Below are positions 34,211 to 43,982 of a DNA stretch of 64,000 nt, one piece after another. The position numbers and the translations under genes were made by a program. The stretch is taken from the NCBI GenBank assembly GCA_002077065.1, contig NAJO01000052.1, forward strand, positions 1 through 64,000. The letters run 5' to 3'. Position 1 is the stretch's first letter, and the number at the start of each line of letters is the position of its first letter. The notes below the pieces were generated by a model that was not told the DNA's origin, did not search any database, and saw only the letters and a program-made list of their open reading frames with translations. This DNA comes from Cryoendolithus antarcticus. Taxonomy: Eukaryota; Ascomycota; Dothideomycetes; Cladosporiales; Cladosporiaceae.

Positions 34211-35379
34211 TTCTAAGCTGCAGGGGGGGTTCCGACCACGCCTGTCAGCAATACTGCACGATGTCAAACGAGATATGATGAGAGCAAGGTGTAACTACGA
34301 TGATTGCTATTCCTCTGTCTACATGCCACTACCACATACCCCTCTAGTATCCACTCACAGTGCCGGCAAAGCAAATGAGCGCGCGGACGTCACGCTGCGA
34401 TAGGTTAGCACCCATTGACTTCGTCGTGACTCGCGTGATGGTGGAGAGCCATGCCGTGTGGAGAACAGCCTGGACTGCACTCTTCTTGGGAATTCACCAA
34501 CTCATCCATCATCCCATCCTTCAAAGTCTCAAGCTTGACGCAAGTCATTGGCCTCTCCATGCACATTGCCGCTGTGACAGTGCAGTTCCACGTGCCTCGT
34601 GATATGAGCGCCTCGAGAACACAGACATTGAGAAATGACTCGCTCTCTCTTCTCCCTTCGAAAGGCTCGGAGGAATTCAACGATCGTTCACGACAGACAA
34701 AGTGAGTCTGGACTGACAGAAGAAAATGAAGCGTGGATATGTCGGTCTTCGATCGATACTTCGCCGCGAGGCCAGAAGCAGCTATGGCCTCGACAACCGC
34801 ATCCTACGATTATCGCGGATCTTTACCAGTAGCTCTGTGGCCATGAATGCTGTACTGTCCACTAAGTGAGACTGTACAAGTGCCCATTGTATCTTCTATT
34901 GTTTCGTGGGAGATGGCGTGCAATGAGGAAGGTAGCTTCTGGAGGGCAGGAGAGCTAGCTTAAAGTACGAGTACGCTCCAGATCATAAGGCTCAGGGAGG
35001 TATGTGAGCAAGTGTAGCGCTATCAAACAATCGTGGTAGGTGCCGGGCTCAATATTCTCTTATGTGGTTTAAGCACTAAGATATGAAGTCCGGTCAAGCC
35101 TCGTCCAGGGCGTTCCTTCCTTCCATATACTACCTTACTACTCCTTTCTTCCGATTCAATTGCCAAAAACCCGCACAAAGAGTTTTCCTGTGGCACTCGA
35201 ATATACACCAGCTCGCTAGAACACACCAGATCAACAAAGCGTGGGTGCCCTGCTCCTAGACAAGCTTATCAACCTTTGCAGCTCGCCTGATCGACTTTCG
35301 CCACCCTTTGCCCTCGTATACACGATAACGACAATGATCCTCGCGATATATCGCCTACTTCCGCAGATTGCAGGCCTCC
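34211..35379. other. Intergenic, nothing recognised
   Basis: Divergent region between the OSBP gene and the A1 gene. Small frames are present in all directions but none has a domain. Confidence 0.5.
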
Positions 35380-36346
35380 ATGGACCAGATCAGTGCCAAA
35401 GAATCCTCGAGCATGCAGAATACCATCACCTCGCCCGTCAGCCTTGCTGATCAGACTTACGGGGACCTTCAAGAAGGCTTCAAGAGTGCGCCTGCCCGAT
35501 CATGATGCACTTGGTCCTTACTGACATTGTTCAGAAAACAACACGACTTCGCCAGAGCGGTTTGTAGAGCTAAGAGCTCAATACAGGCGCAGAAGATGGC
35601 TGGCTGCTCTATGCGCTCTGCCTGAGGGAGGTTCGCTGACCCATGAAATTCACGATGGGTCAAATCGTCGATTTCGCCTCCTCACCCCTCCAGGGATGGT
35701 CGCAGTCAGGCGCCAAGATGGTACCTGGTATAGGATCCGTCAGGAAGAGACTGTACATGGGCCGCAGCCATGCACCACGCACTGGTACCAGGAGTACGTG
35801 CGGCGTTTCTCACTCCCAATCTACTTCCTGTCAAATTCGCATCTGTCTATGCTGCAAGATACGACGGAGGCGTCGCACCTTGACATCGAGGATATCGACA
35901 CAACGTGGTCGACCGCGCCTGAGCGACACCTGGCATTGGGAGATCGAGCCCGCACATTGCAGTTTCCGATCCTCCTCAGACAGAACTTGGGCTGGTATTT
36001 GCCTAGAAGTTCCCTCACGGACGCCGAGTGCTGTCGCCTGGGCTCTCGTTTCCCTGCTTTGCTCACTCCAGGAAAGAATCCGGTGGTGACCCTGCAAAGC
36101 GATGGATATGTCAGGCTTGCCTCTTCTGTGCAACTGGCCGATATTGCACGCTGTGTGGACCTTCCGAACATCGCGTGCTCGGATCTCGTGTGGCGTGCGA
36201 CTTCGTCTTCAATGGTACCAGCGTCATTCTGCGAAGAGCCTCCTGCTGCAACCTCTGCACCTGCTCAGCCTATCGCTACGTACAATGGGCTCCCGAGAGC
36301 TCGCGACATGGCTTCGATGCATGCAGCTCAAGATGATGCACGTTGA
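35380..36346 (+). CDS. Unrecognised protein A1, paralogue of the gene at 40114
   Basis: I do not recognise this family. Exons are 35380-35485 and 35535-36346; the 49-base intron sits exactly where the paralogue A2 has its first intron, right after EGFK (EGFR in A2). The protein is 305 residues. Shared landmarks with A2 are the N-terminal helix ending LQEGF, TPPGMVAVRRQDGTWYRIRQ, ETVHGP, YFLSNSHLSM, HLALGDRARTLQFPIL, RLGSRFPALL and SDGYVRLAS. No signal peptide or membrane segment is seen. The last 70 residues have no counterpart in A2 and instead resemble the N-terminal region of the B proteins. The stop at 36344-36346 is followed in the same frame by B1, so A1 may end inside a former fusion. 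Function is unknown. Confidence 0.65.
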
Positions 36347-36352
36347 CGAGGT

Positions 36353-37615
36353 GGCATCGTCAACCCACAGCGCCCGGTGCCTGGAGCTGGCAAGTATAGC
36401 TGGCTACAGGCATACGACCAGCAACATGCCGAAGTACTCAACGTTACGCACGCAGAGATCACACAGCAGTGACAAAGAGGTGTATTGGGTCATGCCCATG
36501 GCCCGCACCAAGTATGGTATCCCGACCTCCGTTTCGTCAATCCGGGACATTTGCCTGACGGCGCTGGACAGTTCCAGTAGCTTACCGAGGACGACGAGGA
36601 GCTTGCACGCCTTAATCTCGGAGGTTTGCAGGATAACATAATGCCTGAAAACCCTACCGCCGACGATGTCTGGGCTCTGCGGGCACGCTTGCGTGTGGAG
36701 AACAGGTATAATGTCACTCAGGATATCAACATCGTATGGATACCTGCTTTAAGCACTTCGGAAGTCATTGACTTGGTCTCTGAGTCAGAAGATGAGGATC
36801 AGCCGAATAAGTATGGCTGGACTGTGCGAACAATGGATGCCAGGCGATGCGATCCGACGAACGGTGGCCCAGGCACTCACGTCGACCAATCTGGAACTCC
36901 TGGCAAGGCAAAATACTGCCTTGCCACTAAGGCTGGGCAGAACATTGTTGCAGACCAATCCCCGGCGATTCGCGGTCAACTTGAAGAGCATCTCTTCAAC
37001 ATCCGTGGTGTCCACAAATGGCTTCGCTTCAAACAAGCCGATACAATGGATTGGCACAACACCAATCACATCAAGAAGCTGAACGACTTCCGCACGCAGA
37101 ACTTTCGCCGCGGAATCTACGAGTTGACGACTCGCGCTGATCGAGAGTCATATATTTCCGACGAGACGAAGTGGCTGACCGATGAGGTCAGAAAGGATCT
37201 TTCACGCGGACTGCAGAGCGTGAAAGATCTCATGCGCGAGTTCAACGCGAAGTTCCATGCTTCGCGTGAAGAGAATGGGATGGGCATAAAGCGAAGTCGA
37301 GTACTGACGAAACTCCGTGCTGAGGCTCTGCCAAGTGATGGGAGCCAAGGAAATGGTTCGAAGAAGCGACGGATCGATAGTCCAAAGAGACTGAACGAGA
37401 AGCTTAAGGTGAAGGGCTCGCTCACTCACGTCGTCCGCGATGCGGTCACCAGCGTAAAGGAGACCCTCTCACGGAGGTCACTGAGGTCGGGAACTTCGAG
37501 AGAGTCTGCTGCTGAGCCTGGGCAGGCGAGGGCACGGGTGCATGACGGTCAGGATCAGAGCGGATCTGATGAGTACATGAACGATGGCCGGGATCTGGGG
37601 GACTCGAGTGAGTGA
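36353..37615 (+). pseudogene. B1, broken copy of the B family (Myb/SANT-like C-terminus)
   Basis: The frame reads GIVNPQRPVPGAGKYSWLQA, then a TGA at 36470-36472, then HQVWYPDLRFVNPGHLPDG, then a TAG at 36578-36580, then ENPTADDVWALR and onward uninterrupted to 37615. Each block lines up in order with intact B2 and B3 (GIVNP, WYPERSYLNP, ARPSAAEIWQLR). The two stops thus interrupt an otherwise colinear gene. The part from the ATG at 36641 stays open for 324 residues and keeps DPTNGGPG, the Trp/Leu-rich block and the C-terminal Myb/SANT-like helices (ISDETKWLTDEVRKDLSRG, then FNAKF), plus a basic Lys/Arg tail. A truncated but functional product from 36641 cannot be excluded. Confidence 0.65.
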
Positions 37616-38408
37616 GGTGGTGTTGTGGCTGAGGGTGATGAAGTGATGCCGAGGATGTTTGATTACTGGAGATACCCGTCAACATCGACGGCCGATGGAT
37701 GTCACGATTTGGCGTTCATGGCCAACGAGTCAAAGACCGAACGTGATCCGAAACTTCCCCGAATCTCTCACTTCACCTCAAGCCCACGCATTCCATCTTT
37801 CCCATCTTTCCTATTCAAGCGCATTTCGCCCAGAAGCTCGTATTCTAGCGGTGTCTCACCTTTCGCAAACGGAAGTAGTTCGATCCGAATGCTCTCTTTC
37901 TCCGCACGTCGCCCGTTGAAGCCTCCCGCCGTCAAAGGGGACCGCAATGGCGCCAGCCGAGGCTTTAAGAACAGAGTTTCCAACGGCGCCCGACATTCGT
38001 GCTTGGGGTACGCCGGGAGGAGCAGACCACTGCACGCTGATCACCAATGGCACACGTGCTTATTGGTCGAGAAGATCGGCTTCCGAAGATGGTCTTGCGC
38101 GTTGCCCGCTGGCCGACGTGATCGCATGGGTCCCTAGCCGTGGCATCGCTTTCAGTGCTGTGATCTGACCCAGGTATAGAACGGGTTCCATCGGCCGCTG
38201 GACGACTAGTCTACCGGCCCGACCTCATCTTGTGGTTCTCGAGATCCTGTCACCACCACCTCTTGGTAGTACACTGTCTAGCGTTGTGGGCGTGTGATAC
38301 CAAGTGTGCTCAGATCTCTGGAGTAATCCTATCTACATGTAACTTTCCTTCTTATCATGAGACAGCGCCTCAGTCCCTACGGCTGCGACTAACAGTCCTT
38401 GCGAGATC
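37616..38408. other. Intergenic, only weak short frames
   Basis: A 73-codon plus-strand frame at 37947-38168 starts with ATG but shows no domain and no splice partner. No gene called. Confidence 0.45.
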
Positions 38409-39820
38409 ATGCCTGGCAATTTACCCCCGCTGACACCGAGTATCATCGCCTCTTTTCCGACTCCAAACTATGTGGATCCAGTGCGCCGAAGATGGATGCC
38501 AGCCCTTGCTTGCACTTTGCAAGCGTTCAGTACTCTGTTTGTATTGACTAGACTGTGGCTGCGAGCGCGGAGACAGGCAGGCAGTCTGGGTCTGGACGAC
38601 GTAGGCTGATCTTGCAAGCCTAGAGTTGTACATGTAAAGGCTAACAATGCAGCAGGCCCTGATCGGCTTCGCCTGGCTCGGGTCTATAGCCCTTACGACA
38701 TTTACTCTACTAGAGACACAACACTGGGGCGCAGACCGCCATGTTTGGGACGTGCCTCCACAGCTATGGCCGGTCGCTGCGCGCGGTGCCTGGGCGCTGG
38801 AAGTCATCTACCTTGTCACCACATGCTGCATCAAGGTCTCCATCTTGCTGTTCTATCGCCGTCTGACAGCTGGTACATACGCTCGACGGTGGAAGATTGC
38901 AACGATAGTTGCTATCGTCTTCACGGTGATCTACGCCGTAGCCTTCCTGATTCTCCTCATGAACGCCTGCAAGCCTCTCGACGCATACTGGGACTCGCTG
39001 AGCTTCTTCTATGACAAGCCATACACCTGCATCCACTCGGATTTGATCAACCCGATCAACGGCGCACTCGCTGCGTTTGGCGACGCATACGCTGTGATAT
39101 TGCCGATCCTCATGCTTCGACACTTTGGCGCGCCGAGAAGACAGAAGATCGCTCTCAACATCATCTTTGCTCTTGGACTGATCACAGTCTGCACCGCTTC
39201 TGTCAGGACTTATTACTTTACGAGAGTGGGAATGGAATGGGACGCGACGTAAGAAATCAACTTGAGCATGCAATATATATGAAACACGCTGACTCGAACC
39301 CTTTCAATGCAGCTGGCTTGGCTTCGACACCCTCGTATGGACGCAGCTCGAAGTCCAGCTAGCCATGATTTGCGCCAGCGCGCCCGCCCTCCGCGTCCTA
39401 GTTCGACGGTACCTCAGCGATCCCTTCCAGCGTACATTCAACAGCAGCGCTCGCGCCGAGTCCGCCGCCGCCATTCATCCGAAGTCCCCTAATGTCACCA
39501 TCACGAGCGATGGGCAAAGCTGCCGCGACCCCGAATCGCCGGCCTCCAACGAATCGCAGATGCGACACCTGCCTAGTATTCAAGAGATTGAGAACAGTCA
39601 TACAGCGCCCTTACCTGCGGTTCCTGTTTCCGTAGTCAGGTCTGCGGAGGATTATGAGATGTACGCAATGCAGAACCTGGAGAAGAACCGCCCGCTCGCG
39701 CGAGGGCCTTCGTTGCGGTTCGTAGCGCCATCAACGAACAACTTTCGCACAAGTGTGGAGGCTGCTTGGCCTGTGCCGCCGGGCTCTGGTCTTCCACCTG
39801 AGCAACCCCATGCACGCTGA
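38409..39820 (+). CDS. Fungal rhodopsin-like seven-helix integral membrane protein (Pth11-related type)
   Basis: A multi-pass membrane protein of the fungal 'rhodopsin domain' family that includes Pth11-like receptors; ligands are mostly unknown. Exons are 38409-38600, 38653-39248 and 39313-39820, giving 431 residues. The first intron follows GSLGLDD, a position common in this family. About seven hydrophobic segments are seen, with the typical loops WDVPPQLWPVAARGAWALEV, CCIKVSILLFYRRL, NACKPLDAYWD, NPINGALAAFGDAYAVILPI and RRQKIALNIIFALG, and DTLVWTQLEVQLAMICASAP before the last helix. There is no CFEM domain. The cytoplasmic tail of about 150 residues is Ser/Pro-rich. It sits between the two A-B loci and may simply have been left there when they duplicated. 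Confidence 0.85.
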
Positions 39821-40113
39821 GTGATGAAGGTGGTACCAATACATCGCTCAAGCACGAACACAATTCGTACACCACGGTGCAGATTTGCCGCCTCAAGATG
39901 TGCAGGTCGGGCCTGGACACCACAAGACAAAGCAAGTGTTCGTGCATGTCTGGGAAGAGAACGTGGTCCAAGGCAACAGCATCTACAAGCTGATACACAC
40001 TGGTGTCATGCCTGGTTGGAAGGTCGAAATGGCTTCTACATGCATCCCCAGTCTCATGTTGCATCCTGACCACTTGCATACATAGAGATCTGCTTGCTGT
40101 CTCCACCTTCTCG

Positions 40114-40917
40114 ATGCTTACCAGTGGCGATCAATTCCTGACTGCAGCTCTGATGGCATCATCCAAACAATCCGCAGACAATGCAGAGCTTTCTCAGCGC
40201 CTCATACTTGAGACATTCGGACGTCTGTTGGAAGGCTTCAGAAGTAGGCATACTCTTCTCTCCTTACTGTTACAGGACTTTACTGACTAGTCACAGTGTA
40301 CAACGCCACCGGGGACCACCGTACCGCTGCACTTCGCATTCACTACCTGGCTCGACGGCGCCTAGCAGATCTGCGTACAGCGCCCGAGGGACTTGTCATC
40401 ACGCAGCGTATGAGCGATGGCACTGACAAGCAGCTATGTGTGTTGATTCCACCCAACATGGTCGCTCTACGAAATGTAAACGGCAGTTGGTCAAGGATTA
40501 AGCGCCGTGAGTCGATTCATGGTCCTGCGCCATACAGTATGGCTTTCTGGTTGGAGGCAATACGTGAGCCGGGTCTGCCTCACTACTTCCTCACGCTTGA
40601 GCACCTCACCATGCACGCAGGTGATATCGAGGGAGATCACCTGTCCGTTCCTGGTCCTCCGCCGCTGTCACTTCACCACAGACGGCGAGGCCCACCTGTC
40701 CCTAGGAGATACTGCCAGAGTACTGCAATACCCCTTCGTCCACGATGCGGCGCCCGAAACTTCTCGTGTACTCAATGGACGCCTCACAGATGATCACTGT
40801 CGTACTTTGGGTGGCCGCTTCCCCGTGCTACTGCTTGACATTCGAAACGTGATTGTGGTGGTCCATCCCCATGGCTACCTTACGCTCTACTCCGCGACCT
40901 TTGATCCTGCGATCTAA
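40114..40917 (+). CDS. Unrecognised protein A2, paralogue of A1
   Basis: Exons are 40114-40243, 40297-40620 and 40682-40917, giving 229 residues. Intron 1 (53 bases) matches A1 intron 1 in position and phase. Intron 2 (61 bases, GTGATA to ACCACAG) is inferred because two overlapping frames are both similar to A1, and removing it joins EHLTMHA to DGEAHLSLGDTARVLQYPF in frame. However, A1 codes straight through the equivalent bases, so the alternative is that A2 carries a frameshift. Shared blocks with A1 include IPPNMVALRNVNGSWSRIKR, ESIHGP, YFLTLEHLTM, LGGRFPVLL and PHGYLTLYS. No domain, signal peptide or membrane segment was recognised. It lies directly upstream of B2 in the same orientation, as A1 lies upstream of B1. 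Confidence 0.6.
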
Positions 40918-41837
40918 CAGACCTCTGCACATGGAATGTGGCCCTGTCAGAGATTGACTGGAGACACGTTGACAACTTTCCTGCGCCAGCTTCGTTTTAC
41001 GAGGAAGTCGCCAATAAAGTGTAGACATCCAACGAATTGAACAGGGACGGGGGAGTGCTGGAGGTGGGCAGGCTATTGACAATGCTGGAAGTGAGTGGGT
41101 TGGAGAACCCGAACGACGATGAAGGTGGAGCCGATCGATGAATGCTGAAGAGGGAGTTTCAGAGTGCTATCTGCCCCATGCTGTAACGGAGGTAGCTCAG
41201 CAACGGAAAGACTCTCACAGCTGCTGTATTCTTCTGCTGTTGCTGTAGTATGCCCACCGTGATGTAAGTGTTCACTTCCTTTGCCAGCTTCAGCCTCAAA
41301 CCACCACTGAGCTCTATCTGTAGATTGGCGGGCTCTACAAGATGCATCTGGACTAGAACGGCTTCGGAATACATCTGGAATGCCCTCAGCATCTTGATAA
41401 TGGATTGCGCTTCAGGACTGTCGCTGGTAAGTGGGTGTTGCTGGTCGTGACCCCAAGTCCCTTCCCCCCTCGCTCCTTCCTTCGAGAGCGTACCTTCCAG
41501 GTGAACACGGTCTTGGTGATCGACGGTAATCTTAATCTCTTCAACCCACTCTCTGACAGCCCACTCAATTTGCAAATACTTCCTTCACGCCCTCTTCATA
41601 TTGTCAAACTACTCTTGTCAACAGCGCATACTTCCTCCTGCACCAAACATCGCTTCTTCATACCTCACACGCCTCTATACTCAGCCTTCGCCTTCGTGTA
41701 GACAAAGCGCTTGCACCACAAGACCGCTTTGCAAGGACCTAGGTTCTCTTTCAGATCATCGTAAGGCAGTCCTTGTCAATGGCAGAAAGAGAGCGTTACT
41801 GACACCTGCCTAGCCTACATATACCACTACCGACATC
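40918..41837. other. Intergenic between A2 and B2, with a minus-strand open frame
   Basis: The minus strand is open at 41159-41575 and reads like protein (for example ANLQIELSGGLRLKLAKEVN), but it lacks an ATG and resembles no family I know. It could be an exon of an unrecognised gene or chance. Confidence 0.35.
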
Positions 41838-43619
41838 ATGAAGGGTGCTAAGCGCCCGATTGATCAGGTCGACGAACCCGAGGAGCAGAGCACGATGGCT
41901 CAATTCGAGCGCTATCGCGCTACCTTGCGCGACATCCTGCCCGAGCTTGCGGACGATCATCCGCTTTTCTCCCGAGTGGCTGCAGAGAGGTTTCGTGGAC
42001 ATTTCGCCGTGTCCACACCTGGGAGTGCGTCGAATGCGCCAAACACACTCGTCACCGCGCCCTCTCCCGCCTCTGGTCTAGTCCGCCCAAGCGACGCGGA
42101 TCGCCTGAGCGCCATTGAAGACCATATCGCAGATGGTGGGATCGTCAATCCCACCCACGCAACCCGTGGCGTTGGCCGCTACGAGTGGCTACAAGACTAC
42201 GATCGTTTGCGCGCCCTTGCTCTTGGTATAAACAGCCATGAAGCCTTCACCGCAATGCGCGAGCAGGGCCTGCTGGCTATCGCTGATGGCCCACGGTCCG
42301 AGCCCGGCGTGGTCTGGTACCCGGAGCGTTCTTACTTGAATCCTCGTCGCCAGCCAGATGGTACTGGGCACTTCGAATTCCAGAGCCCAGACGACGAGGA
42401 GCTCGCGGCGCTAAACTTTGGCGGTCCTACAGGCTATGGGCTGCCTGCCAGACCTTCAGCAGCCGAGATCTGGCAGCTGCGCGGTGGTTTCCTCCGTCAG
42501 AGACGCAATGATCTGACGGAGAACATCACCGTTGTGTGGATACCGGATGAGCAGCATAGTGGGACCATACCCAATGTCACTAGCACGACTCCCGCTGCGC
42601 CCGCTACAAAGCCGAAGCGCAAGTACAAGAGGCGGGTACCCAGTGCCAACAATGACGACCAAGAGCCGCAGCCAGACGTCTACGATCCCACCAATGGCCA
42701 ACCAGGTGGGATCAACGACCAGACTAGTTCACGAGAACATCCTCGCTACTACGCCATCAAGGTCGACGGCAAGCAGATCTGCCAGGATCGATCCACCGCT
42801 CAAGTCGGCCTTCGCGAGCCTCACTTGATGCGTGCCTACGGCAAGACAGGCTGGCGGACCTGGACCCCTACCAAGCCGCCCAAGCTCAAGGACTTTGACT
42901 GGAACAACAAAGTCCACATGGACCTGTTGGATCGCTGGCGATACCAAGTGGGCTATCGCAGCGACTTCGACAACCTGCGTGACGAGCACCGCGACCTATA
43001 CTCTCTCGAAGAATGCCAATGGCTTGCCGAGGAGTACCAGGCGCTCAAGAAAGACGGTCGCATCCATCCTCCCGACAACTTCCTGGATATGACCAAGCGC
43101 TTCAATGCGAAGTTCGGCGGCGACAGAGTCCATGGCGCGATGCGTACAAAGTACGATCGTGTTCGAAAGGACTTCGAGAAGACTGGGAAAGTCACTGGAC
43201 CGACTCTCTATGAGAAGAGGCCCAAGACGAAGTCGTCCTCGAAGATCAGACTCGTTGTGAAGAAGCCTGTGGCGAGTGAGGCCGGCAAGCCAGCTACGCC
43301 AAGCGTACTGGACGTCGTCAGAGCCGCCCTCGCATCCAACACGCCTTCAAAGCCAGCTGACAGCACCACAGCTCAGCAGCAGCCTTCTGACGACGACAGT
43401 GCTGAGCTGGAGGACGAGACGGAGGTAACGGGTGAGGTGACGGAGGGGACCGAGATGATCGAGGAAGGTGAGGAGGAGACGGAGATCCTGCCGGGCGCTG
43501 ACGAGGATACTGCCATCCTCATCGACAGTGATGGCAGTGTTGGCAGTGCGGAGAGGCTGGGTGAAGCAGCGAAGATCCTGCATCGCATGTCCGGCGGTAG
43601 TCGTGATGGGGAGAAGTGA
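41838..43619 (+). CDS. B2, intact member of an unrecognised family with Myb/SANT-like C-terminus
   Basis: Single exon, 593 residues. Not a family I can name. In order: a basic start (MKGAKRPIDQVDEP, nuclear-signal-like), a helical region with LADDHPLFSRVAAE, GGIVNPTH at about 100, YEWLQDYDRLRALALG, WYPERSYLNPRRQPDGTGHF at about 159, LPARPSAAEIWQLR at about 205, VVWIPDEQ, a basic run KPKRKYKRR, DPTNGQPGGINDQT at about 281, EPHLMRAYGKTGW at about 324, DFDWNN, and a tri-helical region at about 385-445 (YSLEECQWLAEEYQALK, then LDMTKRFNAKFGG, then MRTKYDRV) with Myb/SANT-like spacing of Trp, Leu and Phe. The tail is basic, then strongly acidic. A nuclear DNA- or chromatin-binding role is my inference. 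Paralogues are B1 and B3. Confidence 0.75.
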   Translation: MKGAKRPIDQVDEPEEQSTMAQFERYRATLRDILPELADDHPLFSRVAAERFRGHFAVSTPGSASNAPNTLVTAPSPASGLVRPSDADRLSAIEDHIADGGIVNPTHATRGVGRYEWLQDYDRLRALALGINSHEAFTAMREQGLLAIADGPRSEPGVVWYPERSYLNPRRQPDGTGHFEFQSPDDEELAALNFGGPTGYGLPARPSAAEIWQLRGGFLRQRRNDLTENITVVWIPDEQHSGTIPNVTSTTPAAPATKPKRKYKRRVPSANNDDQEPQPDVYDPTNGQPGGINDQTSSREHPRYYAIKVDGKQICQDRSTAQVGLREPHLMRAYGKTGWRTWTPTKPPKLKDFDWNNKVHMDLLDRWRYQVGYRSDFDNLRDEHRDLYSLEECQWLAEEYQALKKDGRIHPPDNFLDMTKRFNAKFGGDRVHGAMRTKYDRVRKDFEKTGKVTGPTLYEKRPKTKSSSKIRLVVKKPVASEAGKPATPSVLDVVRAALASNTPSKPADSTTAQQQPSDDDSAELEDETEVTGEVTEGTEMIEEGEEETEILPGADEDTAILIDSDGSVGSAERLGEAAKILHRMSGGSRDGEK

Positions 43620-43982
43620 AGAGAGGCGGGCTTGAGGGCGTGGGTGAGATTGAGGATGGAGCGAGGGTCTGCTAGACTGAGCTCTCATCAGTCGTAGCCA
43701 GAGATGAGCATCGTTGTATCTTAGCTGTCAGCCTCAGCAACACCACTGTCGCTCACCTGTCCAGCCGACCAAAGGGTGAGGTTGAGTGGAATGCAATGCA
43801 AAGCCAAGCCCATGACTTGCCTCAATGTCAGGGATTCATTCAAGGATGTGTAGAATATCACCTGCAACAGGATGGGCAGCGGAGATGGAGGTGAAAGCGT
43901 ACCTCTCGTGATACCTACTGCGTTGATGAAGTCGAGTGGGGATCCTCATTCTACACAGGGTGAAATCTTTTCACGCCAGCCT
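43620..43982. other. Convergent intergenic region between B2 and DUS1
   Basis: Shared 3' region; no gene or repeat recognised. Confidence 0.5.

Noticed and set aside
37947..38168. 73-codon ORF starting with ATG
   Set aside because: Too short, with no domain, splice partner or paralogue.
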